This document shows positions 24,901-33,283 of a stretch of DNA of 64,000 nucleotides, piece by piece. The position numbers were made by a program, and so were the translations under genes. Within the stretch, counting starts at the first letter, position 1; the number at the start of each line of letters is the position of its first letter. The stretch lies in NCBI GenBank assembly GCA_963973975.1, contig CAXBCF010000013.1, forward strand, positions 31,046-95,045. The letters are read 5' to 3'. The notes under the pieces are model-generated. The model was not told where the DNA came from. It saw nothing but the letters and a program-made list of their open reading frames with translations, and made no database searches. The stretch is from UBA1494_A sp963973975 (lineage in GTDB: Bacteria > Bacteroidota > Bacteroidia > Flavobacteriales_E > Vicingaceae).

Positions 24901-24919
24901 CACTATAAAAAACATTCTT

Positions 24920-25858
24920 ATGAAAAAACTTCTACTGACTATTTTATCAATCACAATTTTCTCATTTTTTTCATTCTCTCAAACAACTATAATACTAGAG
25001 CCAGACAAAGATAACACACTATATGAGTCCAACAACGGTTCGTTAAGCAATGGTTCAGGTTCGAGTCTCTTTTTTGGACAAACAAACTCAAACTTAACAA
25101 GAAGAGCAGTTGTAAAATTTAGACTGGATACGCTACCTTCAAATATTATCGTAACTAATGTTCGTTTAAGTTTTAAAGTCTCTAGAGTTAATAATACCTC
25201 ACCTAGCAATGCATCTATTCATGTTTTAACAAATGATTGGGGAGAAGGTTCTTCAGTAGCTACAGGTCAAGGTGGAGGTGGAGCTAGCTCTGCAACTAAT
25301 GATGCAACTTGGATACATACATTTTTTAACACAGCAACTTGGAATAATGCAGGTGGCGATTTTGATACATCTTCCTCAGCAAGTTCTTCAGTTGGTAGTG
25401 TTGGAACTAATGTTGTTTTTTCTAGCACCCAAATGGTTTCTGATGTTCAGCAATGGATCGATTCAAGTAGTACAAATTTTGGTTGGATTGTTTTAGGAGA
25501 TGAATCTTCTTCTGCTAGCGCTAAAAGAGTTCATTCAAGAGAAGCGACTAATTCTGCAGATCGACCTATTTTGACTATAACATACATAGCAACTACAGGC
25601 CTAGAAAAAGAAGTTGGAATTGCTGATGAAATTATGATTGGTCCAATACCTGCGAATGAATTTATTAATTTGGATTACAATGCCTCAAACTTTTTTTCAG
25701 AAGGGCTGATCATAAGTTTAGAGGGAAAAAAAGTAATGAATGTAAATTTAGACAATAGCAAAAAAATTGACATTGCTTCATTATCTAAAGGAATCTATTT
25801 CATTCAATTACGTAGTTTAAATGGTGATTTTGTTACAAAAAAGTTCATAAAAAATTAA
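24920..25858 (+). CDS. T9SS-sorted DNRLRE domain protein
   Basis: 312 residues from the ATG at 24920 (signal peptide MKKLLLTILSITIFSFFSFSQ); an in-frame extension to 24860 lies across the promoter and was dropped. The body is a DNRLRE-type beta-sandwich (ILEPDKDNTLYES ... RRAVVKFRLDTLPSNIIVTN ... MVSDVQQWIDSSSTNFGWIVLGDE ... RPILTITYI), a module of secreted, often carbohydrate-associated proteins. The last 70 residues form a T9SS type A sorting domain (IGPIPANEFINLDY ... LSKGIYFIQLRSLNGDFVTKKFIKN). It is predicted to be exported through the outer membrane by T9SS and attached to the cell surface or released. Confidence 0.88.
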   Translation: MKKLLLTILSITIFSFFSFSQTTIILEPDKDNTLYESNNGSLSNGSGSSLFFGQTNSNLTRRAVVKFRLDTLPSNIIVTNVRLSFKVSRVNNTSPSNASIHVLTNDWGEGSSVATGQGGGGASSATNDATWIHTFFNTATWNNAGGDFDTSSSASSSVGSVGTNVVFSSTQMVSDVQQWIDSSSTNFGWIVLGDESSSASAKRVHSREATNSADRPILTITYIATTGLEKEVGIADEIMIGPIPANEFINLDYNASNFFSEGLIISLEGKKVMNVNLDNSKKIDIASLSKGIYFIQLRSLNGDFVTKKFIKN

Positions 25859-25982
25859 ATTCAAACCTTAGTACAATTAACCTCCCTACTAGAAAGTTAG
25901 ATTCAAACGATGTATTTATTTTCTACTAAAATTATAATATTTGCAACTAAATGTTTATCAATAACTTGAAATTTTAATACCT

Positions 25983-26357
25983 ATGGGGGTTTTAATTAAG
26001 CTAAAACTTAGATTGTTACTATCTTCTATTATTTTAGTTGTTTTTTCAGCCTGTACTTATGATAGTGAAGAAGATGTAATTCCTTCAATTCAAGAAACTT
26101 GCGATACTGATAGCATAAAGTATTCTGAACAAATTCAGAAAATAATAAGCACAAACTGTGCAATAAGTGGTTGTCATTTTCCAGGATCCGGTGTTGGTAA
26201 CTTCACTTCTTACCAAGGAGTTCAGTCAAAAGTGAACAATGGCTCATTTAGAAATAGAGTTATCGTTAGAAAAGATATGCCACCAGATAGAAATCTTTCT
26301 AATTGTGAAGTTGAGCAGTTGATAGTTTGGCTGGATGATGGGGCTTTAAATAATTAA
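25983..26357 (+). CDS. cytochrome-like lipoprotein with a CX4CH motif
   Basis: 124 residues. Signal peptide with a lipobox (LVVFSAC, Cys24). Cys59-AISG-Cys64-His65 is a CX4CH variant of the heme c site, followed by FPGSGVGNFTSYQGVQSKV and a RKDMPPDRNLS segment whose Met may be the second heme ligand; the end EVEQLIVWLDDGALNN is the usual final cytochrome helix. It is therefore read as a monoheme c-type cytochrome or a heme-less relative anchored in a membrane. It is 6 bases upstream of the DUF5777 barrel and heads a three-gene unit with the diheme cytochrome. Confidence 0.72.
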   Translation: MGVLIKLKLRLLLSSIILVVFSACTYDSEEDVIPSIQETCDTDSIKYSEQIQKIISTNCAISGCHFPGSGVGNFTSYQGVQSKVNNGSFRNRVIVRKDMPPDRNLSNCEVEQLIVWLDDGALNN

Positions 26358-26363
26358 AAACTT

Positions 26364-27218
26364 ATGAAAAAGCACTTTCTATTTCTTTTTTACATTGTTT
26401 TTAAAGTAGCTCCAATTCTGTTTTCACAAAATCAGAAAGTAATTAAAGTAGAAGAAACTTTTAAAGATACAAGAGTCGTAAACGGTCATTCTATAGAAAC
26501 TAATCAAGTAGGACAACTTAAGTTTATAATTTCGCACCGATTTGGTAACGTTAGTGATGGAATTGATGAGTTTTTTGGCTTAGATCAATCGACTGTTCGG
26601 CTTGGCTTAGATTATGGACTATCTAATTGGTTAACAGTTGGGATAGGTAGAAGTTCTTTTGAAAAAACCTTAGATGGATTTATTAAAGCAAAAGTGATTC
26701 AACAAAAAGAGAAAAATGGAGCACCGGTTAGTTTAACAGTTCTTAGTTCGATTGCCTACCGGACTTTAGATTTTGATGATCAAAGAGATGAGCTTCTTAG
26801 TTCAAGGCTTTTCTATACCTACCAAGCAATTTTTGCAAGAAAATTTTCTGATAGATTTTCATTACAGGTAATGCCTACTGTTGTTCACAGGAACTTAGTT
26901 AGTAGTTCGGAGGTCAGTAATGATGTATTTGCATTAGGTTCTGCAACAAGATATCAGTTATCTAAAATGGTTTCCTTTCAAACTGAATACTATTATGTTT
27001 TTCCAGATCAAATTGAGTCAATCTATTCGAACTCCTTTTCTTTAGGAGTTGATATTGAAACTAAAAATCATGTTTTCCAATTGCATGTTTCTAATTCAAG
27101 AGGAATGATAGAAAAGTTTTTCATAGGTGAAACAAGAGCAAAATGGCAAGATGGCGATTTTTTCTTTGGATTTAATATAACAAGAGATTTTCAAATAAAA
27201 GGAAAAAAATATAAATGA
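26364..27218 (+). CDS. DUF5777 family outer-membrane beta-barrel protein
   Basis: 284 residues with a signal peptide ending around LFSQ. It has VEETFKDTRVVNGHS and QLKFIISHRFGNVSDG, then DQSTVRLGLDYGLSNWLTVGIGRS, the opening of the DUF5777 barrel family. Strands continue to FFFGFNITRDFQIK. Such barrels repeatedly stand next to c-type cytochromes in Bacteroidota, as here on both sides; it overlaps the diheme cytochrome start by four bases (ATGA). An outer-membrane conduit or docking role for the cytochromes is an inference. Confidence 0.8.
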   Translation: MKKHFLFLFYIVFKVAPILFSQNQKVIKVEETFKDTRVVNGHSIETNQVGQLKFIISHRFGNVSDGIDEFFGLDQSTVRLGLDYGLSNWLTVGIGRSSFEKTLDGFIKAKVIQQKEKNGAPVSLTVLSSIAYRTLDFDDQRDELLSSRLFYTYQAIFARKFSDRFSLQVMPTVVHRNLVSSSEVSNDVFALGSATRYQLSKMVSFQTEYYYVFPDQIESIYSNSFSLGVDIETKNHVFQLHVSNSRGMIEKFFIGETRAKWQDGDFFFGFNITRDFQIKGKKYK

Positions 27219-28237
27219 TTAGAAAGAAATTAATATTTACAATATTAGTGCTTTTTAGCTGCTTCAGCCTTTGGTCGTCTTTTATTCTACCTACGGAAAA
27301 TAGGTGGAGTAGCAAGACTCCTTTGTATCAAATTTTAGAAGCTTTTGGAGAAACTTTACCCGATCATGCTAGAAATAATGCCGATGAAACTACTATTAAA
27401 AGAGGTTATGATTTAATTCATTACGGAAGAACAATTGGGCCAAATGGGAAAAAATCTAAATATATCAGCAAGTTTTATGCATGCACAAGTTGTCACAATC
27501 AGCAAAGGGAAGACCCACATTTGGTGAATCTCGACCCACAAAAGCGATTGGAATATGCTTTGGCTAATGATTTGAAATTTCTTCAAGGAAGTACCTTTTA
27601 TGGAATTGCTAATCGCGAAACATGGTATAATGATGATTACTATTTAAAATACGGAGATTTGGTTCAACCGGCAATGAATAGTTTAGCTAAGGCTACTCAA
27701 CTATGTGCTACAGTTTGCTCTTCAGGGCGTTTGCTTTTAGATTGGGAATTGGAAGCAATTTTAGCTTATTATTGGAATAATCAATTAACATTAGGAGACT
27801 TAGCATTAGATGAATTGGAATTAACTAAAGTTTTAAAAACACCCGCTAGTGAGCGGCCTGAAATGATAAAAATGCTAAAATCAAAATATTCTCAAAAATC
27901 TCCTGCAAATTTTGGGAAAGTTCCTGATGATAAATCACTTGGGTATTCTTTAAAAGGGGATGCAGAAAATGGGAAAGCCATTTATCGTTTAAGTTGTCTA
28001 GCCTGTCACCAAAAAGAAGGAGTAGCTGGAATGACGTTGACTCCCAATCAACTTACTTTCAGGAAATTTAAAAAAAACCTAACTAAAGAAGGGGTCTACA
28101 ATATTTATGACATTGTAAGAATTGGGACTTATACGGATCAAGGCAAACCAAGATATATGCCACACTACACAAAAGACAGGATGAGTAATCAACAAATTGA
28201 GGACTTGAGATCCTATATTTTAGAAGAAGCTAATTAG
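27215..28237 (+). CDS. diheme c-type cytochrome, TsdA-like
   Basis: 340 residues with an N-terminal signal or anchor helix (LIFTILVLFSCFSLWSSFIL). Two heme c sites: CTSCH at 90-94 and CLACH at 261-265; Met315 (RYMPHY) is a possible distal ligand of the second heme. The first domain has GYDLIHYGRTIGPNG and CATVCSSGRLLLDWELEAILAYYW, which resembles the thiosulfate dehydrogenase TsdA layout (Cys plus ..GR.L....E..A..AY). The family oxidises or reduces small sulfur compounds in the periplasm, but the substrate here is unproven. Its start overlaps the barrel gene by four bases. Confidence 0.82.
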   Translation: MIRKKLIFTILVLFSCFSLWSSFILPTENRWSSKTPLYQILEAFGETLPDHARNNADETTIKRGYDLIHYGRTIGPNGKKSKYISKFYACTSCHNQQREDPHLVNLDPQKRLEYALANDLKFLQGSTFYGIANRETWYNDDYYLKYGDLVQPAMNSLAKATQLCATVCSSGRLLLDWELEAILAYYWNNQLTLGDLALDELELTKVLKTPASERPEMIKMLKSKYSQKSPANFGKVPDDKSLGYSLKGDAENGKAIYRLSCLACHQKEGVAGMTLTPNQLTFRKFKKNLTKEGVYNIYDIVRIGTYTDQGKPRYMPHYTKDRMSNQQIEDLRSYILEEAN

Positions 28238-28322
28238 TGTTAAAACAAAAATTGGTTTTTATGGTTAAATAATAAATTGATTTTTTCAGCTATATTGCAT
28301 AATTCTTTTTAAATTTAAAAAG

Positions 28323-29015
28323 ATGAATTTTAACTCAGTTAACCTTTTAGAAGAACTCCATAAAGAACGAGAAAAGCTTGCCAAAAAAGAGGTAATTCAA
28401 GAAGTTAATGAAATATTAAATCAAGCATCGGCTAAAGATTTAGAGATTTTAGAAAAATTAGAAAATGGTTCAGGGAATTTAGTTATACCTAAAGAACGAT
28501 TAAATGCGGATGCGATTTTCGATATCAATGAAATAAAAAATCTGTGCCTCAAATACCGTTTGCGCTTTTTGGATTCTTCCTTATTTAAGGGAGAAATCCC
28601 CTATGAAGGAATTTCAAAAATAAAATCCTTAGAAAATGAGCTTGATTGCAGCTTAACAAATTTCAAAGTATTGGCACCCAAAGAACTTTTTCATTTAACT
28701 GATAAAGACTCTGACCCAATTTTATTTTTAAAGCTTTCAGAAACAAAATTTTATTTCATTCACAAATGGGGAGGAGAAATAAATCGCTTTAGAGCACTTT
28801 TAGCATATCCTATGCGCAGTTTTTCTACCATGTTTTCCTTTCTTTTAGGAGTGGCATTTATTTTTTCATGGCTCATTCCCACGCCAAACCAAACGGTTTT
28901 TCTGTTTCTGTTTGTACATAGTTTTATTGGAATTTGTGGAATTGCATGCATGGTAGTGATGGGAATGCGAGAGAATTTTAGCAATGTGGAGTGGGACAGC
29001 AAATATTTGTCTTAG
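28323..29015 (+). CDS. unrecognised membrane protein with two C-terminal helices
   Basis: 230 residues; I do not recognise the family. The first 150 residues are soluble, charged and mixed alpha/beta (LHKEREKLAKKEVIQEVNEIL; FDINEIKNLCLKYRLRFLDSS). The end has two membrane helices at about 165-185 (FSFLLGVAFIFSWLI) and 193-215 (FLFLFVHSFIGICGIACMVVM), a tail-anchored hairpin. No signal peptide. It is preceded by an 85-bp gap after the cytochrome gene and followed 42 bases later by the DUF2141 gene. The similarity of the first part to other proteins should be searched before assigning a role. Confidence 0.6.
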   Translation: MNFNSVNLLEELHKEREKLAKKEVIQEVNEILNQASAKDLEILEKLENGSGNLVIPKERLNADAIFDINEIKNLCLKYRLRFLDSSLFKGEIPYEGISKIKSLENELDCSLTNFKVLAPKELFHLTDKDSDPILFLKLSETKFYFIHKWGGEINRFRALLAYPMRSFSTMFSFLLGVAFIFSWLIPTPNQTVFLFLFVHSFIGICGIACMVVMGMRENFSNVEWDSKYLS

Positions 29016-29057
29016 CTGATAGTAGATAGTTACTTTTGCAGGCTATAAAAAAATAAA

Positions 29058-29507
29058 ATGAAACACTTTTTTTGGGCGATTCTAGTTTTGAGTATGCTTT
29101 CACTAACAGCGGGAGAGAATGAAAAAAAAGGAACCATTCGTATTCAAGTTGAGGGTTTAAAAAAAGTTAGTGGCAACATCGGGATTTTGGTTTTCAATGC
29201 AGATGAAGGTTTTCCAGATAGCAAAGAAAATGCAATTATCGACCGAAAAGTAAAGGTAGTGGACTTAAGCATGCAAATCGACATTGATAATCTTCCTTAT
29301 GGAAATTATGCCATTTCAATTGTTCACGATGAAAATTCCAACCAAGAACTCGATAAAAATATGATAGGAATTCCTAAAGAAGGGTTTGGGTTTTCAAACA
29401 ATAAAAGTATTTACAAAGGCTTACCTGATTTCAAAGAAGCATCCGTTCTTTTAAATCGAGGCCAATTGAAGGTTTCTATTCAGTTAATTCATTTATTCAG
29501 TTTGTAG
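29058..29507 (+). CDS. DUF2141 domain-containing secreted protein
   Basis: 149 residues with a signal peptide (MKHFFWAILVLSMLSLTAG). The mature part follows the DUF2141 pattern: IRIQVEGLKKVSGNIGILVFNADEGFPD ... DNLPYGNYAISIVHDENSNQELDKNMIGIPKEGFGFSNN. The domain is a beta-sandwich found in periplasmic or outer-membrane proteins of Bacteroidota; the function is unknown. The conserved HDENxNxxLD motif is complete. Confidence 0.9.
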   Translation: MKHFFWAILVLSMLSLTAGENEKKGTIRIQVEGLKKVSGNIGILVFNADEGFPDSKENAIIDRKVKVVDLSMQIDIDNLPYGNYAISIVHDENSNQELDKNMIGIPKEGFGFSNNKSIYKGLPDFKEASVLLNRGQLKVSIQLIHLFSL

Positions 29508-29543
29508 AAGAAGAAAGTGAAAGACTAAAAAGATTACGTTATT

Positions 29544-30281
29544 CTATTTTCTTGCAGCATACCCAAACACCTTTTCTAAAACAGTAGAAGTTCTCGCTAA
29601 GGGATTTACCCGAATATTTTTTTCTTCCTCGGCAATTTTTAAAAATAATCCATGCACCGCTCGATCGGTTACATAGGCAGCTAAATCGGTATTGACCTTT
29701 TCTACAAAGGGTATTTTGTTGTAGGTGGAAGCTAAATCATTCCAATATTTCGTTGCATTTACTTTGTTTAAACTCTCCTGAATGGAAGGGTTAAATGCTG
29801 CTTTTAAGCCTGTTGAAGTGGTTTGTTTTAAATAATGTGTGGCAGCGGTATCTGCTCCAAAAAGAATTTCCTTGGCGTCCATTATGGTCATGCTTTTTAT
29901 GGCGCTTATAAACAAAGGTTTGGCTGCACTTACTGCATTTTCAGCAGCTTCGTTTAAGGAATTTACAAGTCGATCTACCTCTTTGTTGAGCCCAATATCC
30001 CTTAATGTGTTTTCTACTTTTAAAGCAGACGGAGGAAATGGAATTTTTATTTTTGGATTTTTGAGGTAACCACCCGCTTCAGATAATGTTGTAACTCCCT
30101 TTGAAGTGCCTTTTTCCAAAGCAGCTTTTAAACCCGAACTAATTTCAGAAAGGGAAGGGTCAGAAGTTGCACCTGGGCTTTCTTCCAAATCAGCTAAAAC
30201 CTGCTTGACTTCGTTGCAGGAATTGAAACTAAGTAGTGATAAAATTAGAACGGAAAGTTTAAGAACGGTTCGGGAATACAT
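29544..30281 (-). CDS. DUF4197 domain-containing lipoprotein
   Basis: 245 residues. Signal peptide with a lipobox (LLSFNSC, Cys near 22). The mature protein is all-helical with the DUF4197 motifs LSEISSGLKAALEKGTSKGVTTLSEAGGYLKNP, IKIPFPPSALKVENTLRDIG and ALFVSAIKSMTI-like MTIMDAKEILFGADTAATHYLKQTTS. Exported, function unknown. Convergent with the DUF2141 gene; it follows the phosphatase gene's stop region by 39 bases on the same strand. Confidence 0.9.
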   Translation of the reverse strand: MYSRTVLKLSVLILSLLSFNSCNEVKQVLADLEESPGATSDPSLSEISSGLKAALEKGTSKGVTTLSEAGGYLKNPKIKIPFPPSALKVENTLRDIGLNKEVDRLVNSLNEAAENAVSAAKPLFISAIKSMTIMDAKEILFGADTAATHYLKQTTSTGLKAAFNPSIQESLNKVNATKYWNDLASTYNKIPFVEKVNTDLAAYVTDRAVHGLFLKIAEEEKNIRVNPLARTSTVLEKVFGYAARK

Positions 30282-30320
30282 AAATAAGGCGCTTATAAAA
30301 GAGCGTTAAATTATAAAAAA

Positions 30321-31610
30321 TTATTGTCTTTTAATTTGATGTTCCCACATTAGCTTTCCATTGGCATCAAAATTTTTGAGTAAGAGTTGCCGCTCCTTTA
30401 AAGGGCCTTCGAGTTCAATGATTCCAAAATTTTGTGTGCTCACGTGTGTGCCTTCCACTCTGAGTGTATTTCCCTCGTCAGAACTGTTGTAGGCTTTTGA
30501 ACTTAGCGGAGAGCAGGTATAATCGTAAAGCACATTTCCATTGGCTAATTCCATTTTGGTCAATTCCGTTTTGTGCCGATCGCCGTTTAGGAATACCACA
30601 TTTTTAATTCCTTCTTTTTCTATTAAATCAATTATTTTTTGGCGCTCTTCTGGATAGGTAGCATGATTTTCCCAAACCGCAGCTGGGCTCAATAATTGAC
30701 CACCAATGGCAACAATTTTAAAGCTTGCCTTACTGAAAACTAAGGCATCAATCAACCATTCAATTTGCTCTTCACCTAAAATAAAACGCTCTCCAGTTTT
30801 TCTATTATTCGGGCTGCGGTAATAGCGGTTATCCAACAAGAAAAAATCTAAGTCATTGTAAGAAAATTGTGAAGTAATTCCCGGTTTACCACTGATTCCA
30901 TATTCATAATTTCCCCAAAAATCTTGAAATGCTTCCAAACTTATTTCCTTGCCTACAAAACTTCTGTCCGCATCATTTGGTCCAAAATCATGGTCATCCC
31001 AAATGGCGTAATGGTGCATGTTTTTCCATAGTGACTGAATTTCAGGCAATGATTTAAAGTGCGTGTAGCGGTGATAAATTCCCGAGCGACTGCTCCAATC
31101 TGGCTCCCTCAAGTAGACATTATCGCCCAACCAAAGCATAAAATCAGGCTTTTGAGCTACAATTGATTGATAAATCTCATTACCCTGACCGTAGGATTTT
31201 CCTGGTCTGTCGTAAGCAGGCTCATTGGTATAAGCACAACTTCCTAAAGCAAATTTAAAATTTGGTGGATCTGTTCGGTGTTGCCAAAGACTTTGGGTAG
31301 TAAAACTGCCTTTAGCTGCTTGTTTGTTTTGGATGATTAGTTCATATTCATAACTAGTGCCAGGCTCTAAATTGGCTGCAATAAGTTTGTTTGTAAAACC
31401 ATTTCTCTCCGAGCTTAAACTTTTTACAGTACTTGTTTTACTTGGATTTTCTTTTGGAAAATACTTTAAGGTAACACTGTCAGACTTTTCGGTTTGTACC
31501 CAAATCAATACTTCTTTCATGGTATTGTAACCCAACATTGGCCCTGATTTAATTTGGGCAATTCCAATTATTGAAGTTAAAAATAAGAGCAGTGTTAAAA
31601 AGGGTTTCAT
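30321..31610 (-). CDS. PhoD-like (alkaline phosphatase D family) metallophosphatase
   Basis: 429 residues from the ATG at 31610, which begins the signal peptide MKPFLTLLLFLTSIIGIAQ; the frame can be extended to a TTG at 31631, but that lies in the upstream terminator. An N-terminal Fn3-like domain (residues 20-105) precedes the PhoD catalytic domain. Motifs: FALGSCAYTNEP, MLWLGDNVYLREPDW, AIWDDHDFGPNDADRSF and FLNGDRHKTEL carry the metal ligands. The family hydrolyses phosphodiesters or monoesters outside the cytoplasm, often under phosphate limitation. The C-terminal FDANGKLMWEHQIKRQ completes a small beta domain. Confidence 0.9.
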   Translation of the reverse strand: MKPFLTLLLFLTSIIGIAQIKSGPMLGYNTMKEVLIWVQTEKSDSVTLKYFPKENPSKTSTVKSLSSERNGFTNKLIAANLEPGTSYEYELIIQNKQAAKGSFTTQSLWQHRTDPPNFKFALGSCAYTNEPAYDRPGKSYGQGNEIYQSIVAQKPDFMLWLGDNVYLREPDWSSRSGIYHRYTHFKSLPEIQSLWKNMHHYAIWDDHDFGPNDADRSFVGKEISLEAFQDFWGNYEYGISGKPGITSQFSYNDLDFFLLDNRYYRSPNNRKTGERFILGEEQIEWLIDALVFSKASFKIVAIGGQLLSPAAVWENHATYPEERQKIIDLIEKEGIKNVVFLNGDRHKTELTKMELANGNVLYDYTCSPLSSKAYNSSDEGNTLRVEGTHVSTQNFGIIELEGPLKERQLLLKNFDANGKLMWEHQIKRQ

Positions 31611-31629
31611 CTTTTCTAAAATTTTAAAC

Positions 31630-31661
31630 AAAAAAAAGCCTCATCTTGGAAAAGACGAGGC
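31630..31661 (-). terminator. terminator after the small acidic lipoprotein gene
   Basis: Stem GCCTCATCTT / AAGACGAGGC (31638-31661), the single mismatch being a G-U pair on the minus strand, with a run of eight U in the minus-strand transcript. It separates the lipoprotein gene from the PhoD-like gene and overlaps the region just upstream of the latter's start. Confidence 0.8.
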
Positions 31662-31684
31662 TAGCTTAAAAGCAATATGTTTAA

Positions 31685-31912
31685 TTATTCGCCTTTCATT
31701 TCTACTTCTACAGAATCCGCAGCAGCTTCAATGCTATCAACAGCCATTTCAGTAGATTCTTCTACTTCTTCAGCGGCTTCTTCCATTGATTCTTCCATGT
31801 TTTCCATTAGCTCTTGAGCTTCTTGTTCTGTGTCTGTTTCTTTTGGAGCCTCTCCGCATGAAGAAAGTGCAAAGAAAACAGCTAAACTTAATATTCCTGT
31901 TAGTTTTTTCAT
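31685..31912 (-). CDS. small acidic lipoprotein
   Basis: 75 residues from the ATG at 31912 (MKKLTGILSLAVFFALSSC, lipobox LSSC, Cys19). The mature part is extremely acidic and Ala/Glu-rich with repeated EEAAEE / SIEAAADSVE pattern, predicted helical or coiled-coil. An upstream in-frame extension to 31963 would bury the signal peptide and was rejected. Small acidic lipoproteins of this kind are common in Bacteroidota; the function is unknown. It has its own terminator. Confidence 0.75.
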   Translation of the reverse strand: MKKLTGILSLAVFFALSSCGEAPKETDTEQEAQELMENMEESMEEAAEEVEESTEMAVDSIEAAADSVEVEMKGE

Positions 31913-32055
31913 TATATAATTGTTAAATTTCTGCAAATGTATATAAATTATATGCAACTGCAATAGGCGATTTTTTTTATTTTATTGACAAACAATTGTT
32001 CACTATTATCAATTTTTAACCATTTCTAGGGTTGAATTTAATTTACTCAGCTTTT

Positions 32056-32082
32056 TTGTTTGATAGATATGAGCTACCTTTG
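32056..32082 (+). promoter_or_regulatory. Bacteroidota-type promoter of the SOD gene
   Basis: TTG at 32056-32058, 16 bases, TACCTTTG at 32075-32082, a full match to TAnnTTTG. It leaves a leader of about 40 bases before the ATG at 32127. Confidence 0.6.
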
Positions 32083-32126
32083 GAGCAAGTAAAAAATAAT
32101 ATTAACACTTTAAAATCAACTATAAA

Positions 32127-32732
32127 ATGGCTTTTGAACTACCAAAATTAAACTATTCTTACGATGCATTAGAACCACATATTGATGCTAAAACAATGGA
32201 AATTCATCATTCTAAGCACCATGCCGGTTATACTTCAAAATTAAATGATGCAATTAAAGGAACTGAATTAGAAGGCAAATCAATCGAATCAATTTTGTCT
32301 TCAATATCATCTAGTTCAGCTGCTGTTAGAAATAACGGTGGAGGCTTTTACAATCACAGCCTTTTTTGGAACATCATGTCTCCAAATGGTGGCGGAAATC
32401 CTAGTGGAGAACTAGCTGATTTAATTAACAGTACTTTTGGTTCTTTCGATGCATTTAAAGAAAAATTCAGCAATGCTGCTGCAACTCAATTTGGCTCAGG
32501 ATGGGCTTGGTTGTGTTATGCGAATGGAATGCTAGAAGTATGTTCAACCCCTAACCAAGACAATCCTTTAATGGATGTAGTAGATTGTAATGGTACTCCA
32601 ATTTTAGGATTAGACGTATGGGAGCATGCGTATTACTTGAATTACCAAAATAGAAGACCAGATTACATCAATGCTTTTTTCAATGTAATTGATTGGAAAA
32701 AAGTAGGTGAATTGCTTGCTAATGCAAAATAA
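32127..32732 (+). CDS. superoxide dismutase, Fe/Mn family (Mn-type signature)
   Basis: 201 residues, standard length, no signal peptide, so cytoplasmic. It converts superoxide to H2O2 and O2. Metal ligands: His27 (TMEIHHSKHH), the His of NGGGFYNHSLFW, and Asp/His in GLDVWEHAYYLNYQN. NNGGGFYNHS (Gly where Fe enzymes have Gln) and the NQDNPL motif carrying the partner Gln are the Mn-type arrangement, although cambialistic enzymes exist. The TM2 gene starts 3 bases after its stop, so the two share a transcript. Confidence 0.95.
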   Translation: MAFELPKLNYSYDALEPHIDAKTMEIHHSKHHAGYTSKLNDAIKGTELEGKSIESILSSISSSSAAVRNNGGGFYNHSLFWNIMSPNGGGNPSGELADLINSTFGSFDAFKEKFSNAAATQFGSGWAWLCYANGMLEVCSTPNQDNPLMDVVDCNGTPILGLDVWEHAYYLNYQNRRPDYINAFFNVIDWKKVGELLANAK

Positions 32733-32735
32733 TAT

Positions 32736-33107
32736 ATGAGGATACTTCTCATTATTACCCTATTAATTTCAGCCCTTTCCGTTAATGCTTCGGAAAGGGC
32801 TGATTTTGTTAGTACTGTTGAATTAAGCTGGAATTTAGATTCTAGTGAATTAATCCAGCAAGATCACACCAAAGTAGAGCAACCTAAATTTAAAAAACTG
32901 AAGGCTGCACTTTTATCCTTGTTTTTAGGACATTTTGGAGTTCATAGAATTTACCTCGGAACATCGGCAACAGTGCCAGTTGTTTATACTCTTACTCTAG
33001 GTGGAGGTTTGGGAATTCTACCTCTAATTGATTTCTTTCATATAGTATTTTCCAAAGACTTGGAGCGCTTTGAAAACAACGATCGAGTTTTTATGTGGAT
33101 AGAGTGA
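32736..33107 (+). CDS. TM2 domain-containing protein
   Basis: 123 residues. A signal peptide (MRILLIITLLISALSVNAS) is followed by a short linker and a TM2 domain at about 50-110: LKAALLSLFLGHFGVHRIYLG, then TLTLGGGLGILPLIDFFHIVF, i.e. two membrane helices with the conserved GxxGxHRxY-type motif. The function of TM2 proteins in bacteria is unknown. It is 3 bases downstream of the SOD gene. In many Bacteroidota a TM2 protein with this exported N-terminus is found in varied contexts, so the SOD link is probably only transcriptional. Confidence 0.85.
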   Translation: MRILLIITLLISALSVNASERADFVSTVELSWNLDSSELIQQDHTKVEQPKFKKLKAALLSLFLGHFGVHRIYLGTSATVPVVYTLTLGGGLGILPLIDFFHIVFSKDLERFENNDRVFMWIE

Positions 33108-33161
33108 ATTGGGTTAAACCCTAATTATGCATTTGAAAATTAAAAAATACATAAACGACTA

Positions 33162-33215
33162 AGTAAATCTACCATTTTGTATAAAAGGTAATAGTATCCC
33201 AAATGGTGATTTACT
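33162..33215. repeat. imperfect inverted repeat between convergent genes
   Basis: Arms AGTAAATCTACCATTT (33162-33177) and AAATGGTGATTTACT (33201-33215) are reverse complements apart from one missing base. They enclose 23 bases that include a smaller GGTAA/TA.CC symmetry. No T run follows on either strand, so it is not an ordinary intrinsic terminator. The rest of the 176-bp gap (33108-33283) shows nothing else. Confidence 0.6.
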
Positions 33216-33283
33216 AAATAGGGCTTATCACAACTAAAACAAGTAATTCGAAGAAAATTACTCCTCCTATTGCATAAGTTGGG

